From Rhodospirillaceae bacterium (GTDB lineage: Bacteria; Pseudomonadota; Alphaproteobacteria; UBA9219), in NCBI GenBank assembly GCA_003486725.1, contig DNGD01000143.1, forward strand, positions 1 to 6,297: DNA of 6,297 nt, written 5' to 3'. Shown one piece after another: positions 5,241-6,297 of the stretch (positions are counted from its first letter, which is position 1; the number at the start of each line of letters is the position of its first letter). The position numbers and the translations under genes are program-made. A model generated the notes under the pieces. That model saw nothing but the letters and a program-made list of their open reading frames with translations, had not been told where the DNA came from and ran no database searches.

Positions 5241-6297
5241 GCAATGTTTTGGGTCGCTTGGCTTGCGTCCACCAGACAATGAGCAATTGCGCGAACATGG
5301 TCGCCGTGAAGATCGAGGTAATGATCCCGATGCTCAGCGTGACGGCAAAGCCCTTGATCGTGCCCGACCCAAAGATGAACAGGAGGATCGCGGCGATCAA
5401 CGTCGTGATGTTGGCATCCATGATCGAAGACATGGCGTGCTTGAAGCCTGAATCCAGCGCAGAGATCGCCGAACGGCCCAAACGCACCTCTTCCCTGATC
5501 CGTTCATAGATCAACACGTTGGCATCGACCGCCATACCGATGGTCAGAACGATACCGGCGATACCCGGCAGGGTCAGTGTTGCTTGCAAAAACGACAAAG
5601 CGGCAAAGATCAGCGCGATATTCATCAGCAGCCCGATGTTCGCGATGGTGCCGAACAAGCCGCCATAGCAGATCATGACGGAGATCATAACCAGAACCAG
5701 CCCGACCAGCGAGGCATAGGTACCCGCCTTGATCGAATCCGCGCCGAGGCCGGGGCCGACGGTGCGTTCTTCAAGAACCTTGATCGGTGCGGGCAACGCG
5801 CCAGCGCGGAGCAAAAGTGCAAGATCTTGCGCCGATTGCGTGGTGAAACTGCCAGAAATCACGCCGCTGCCACCCAAAATCGGCTCACGGATGACGGGGG
5901 CGCTGATGACCTTGTTATCCAGAACAATAGCGAATAACCGGCCTACATTCTTACGTGTAGCCTCGCCAAAGCGCTTGCCGCCTTGCGCATCAAACCGGAA
6001 TGAAACAACGGGCATGCCTTCCTGAAACGAGGGTTGGGCATCGACGAGCATATCGCCGGAGACCATGACGACCTTTTGAACAATCCAGTGCTGTCCTGCT
6101 TGTTCTTGCGAAGGGAGACGTTCAGTTCCGGGAGGCGCACGAAGGCCGCCTTCCATCGACGCCGCTTCATCAACCAGACGGAAAGAAAGCTTGGCCGTTT
6201 GGCCGAGCAGATTCTTGATGCGTTCGGGATCATCGACGCCTGGCAACTGAACCAGAATGCGGTCATCACCCTGACGCTGGATCGAGGGTTCGCGCGT
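5233..6297 (-). CDS. secD: Protein translocase subunit SecD, C-terminal 354 residues (N-terminus outside window)
   Basis: SecD, with SecF, forms an inner-membrane complex that pulls proteins out of SecYEG on the periplasmic side using the proton gradient. The frame is open from the right edge; the N-terminal segment with TM1 and the start of the P1 domain is missing (family length roughly 500-600). Visible parts, numbered from the edge: the P1 base with EPSIQRQGDDRILVQLPG (3-20); the P1 head (about 60-165) with VSFRFDAQGGKRFGEAT and SGVISGSF; then five membrane spans near 193-212, 216-237, 243-264, 296-312 and 316-343. The hallmark GMAVDANVLIYERI (254-267) holds Asp258, matching the proton-path aspartate (E. 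coli Asp519, Thermus SecDF Asp340). The protein ends with a short basic tail and TAG at 5235-5233. There is no in-frame stop upstream; a TTG at 6246 is an internal Leu, not a start. The usual partner secF does not follow; the next same-strand gene is the repeat protein. The assignment is secure. Confidence 0.97.
   Translation of the reverse strand, partial: TREPSIQRQGDDRILVQLPGVDDPERIKNLLGQTAKLSFRLVDEAASMEGGLRAPPGTERLPSQEQAGQHWIVQKVVMVSGDMLVDAQPSFQEGMPVVSFRFDAQGGKRFGEATRKNVGRLFAIVLDNKVISAPVIREPILGGSGVISGSFTTQSAQDLALLLRAGALPAPIKVLEERTVGPGLGADSIKAGTYASLVGLVLVMISVMICYGGLFGTIANIGLLMNIALIFAALSFLQATLTLPGIAGIVLTIGMAVDANVLIYERIREEVRLGRSAISALDSGFKHAMSSIMDANITTLIAAILLFIFGSGTIKGFAVTLSIGIITSIFTATMFAQLLIVWWTQAKRPKTLPI

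Noticed and set aside
5584..5937. Plus-strand 117-codon frame opposite secD
   Set aside because: Antisense to strongly conserved SecD membrane spans and P1 region; composition is that of a mirror frame.

Overview
The window looks like a chromosomal segment of a Gram-negative, probably alphaproteobacterial, genome. The evidence is a SecD of alphaproteobacterial character, whose P1-domain entry resembles the Rhodospirillales type, and a periplasmic protein with an OmpA-type peptidoglycan-binding end. The genus cannot be fixed from the sequence. A G+C-rich body (about 839-6297) adjoins a visibly more A+T-rich left edge.

Layout, left to right. Positions 1-441 (+) hold the 3' part of an uncharacterised protein gene whose start lies outside the window. 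Two bases after its stop, a small single-pass membrane protein reading frame (444-575, +) may be translationally coupled to it. A 263-base gap (576-838) holds a short symmetric hairpin flanked by A5 and T5, a good candidate for a bidirectional terminator between convergent transcription units. Positions 839-5026 (-) are one very large gene for an exported, cysteine-rich, multi-repeat protein with a C-terminal OmpA-like domain. A 206-base gap (5027-5232) holds a perfect 8-bp inverted repeat and the likely leader of that gene. Positions 5233-6297 (-) hold the C-terminal two thirds of secD, which runs off the right edge.

The most unusual object is the 1395-residue protein. A signal peptide is followed by a cysteine-free, Ala/Pro/Lys/Glu-rich region, a single divergent four-cysteine segment, and twelve copies of a four-cysteine module with almost invariant spacing (C-X16-C-X17-C-X10-C, with a GPWxWxC...NGG core). 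A proline-rich linker and an OmpA/Pal-type domain with the expected Asp and Arg follow. All 52 cysteines lie in the central block. The inferred picture is a long disulfide-stabilised periplasmic or cell-surface stalk tethered to peptidoglycan. It lies directly downstream of secD, where secF is usually expected, and no secF is visible in the window. No mobile element, tRNA, rRNA or CRISPR array was seen.
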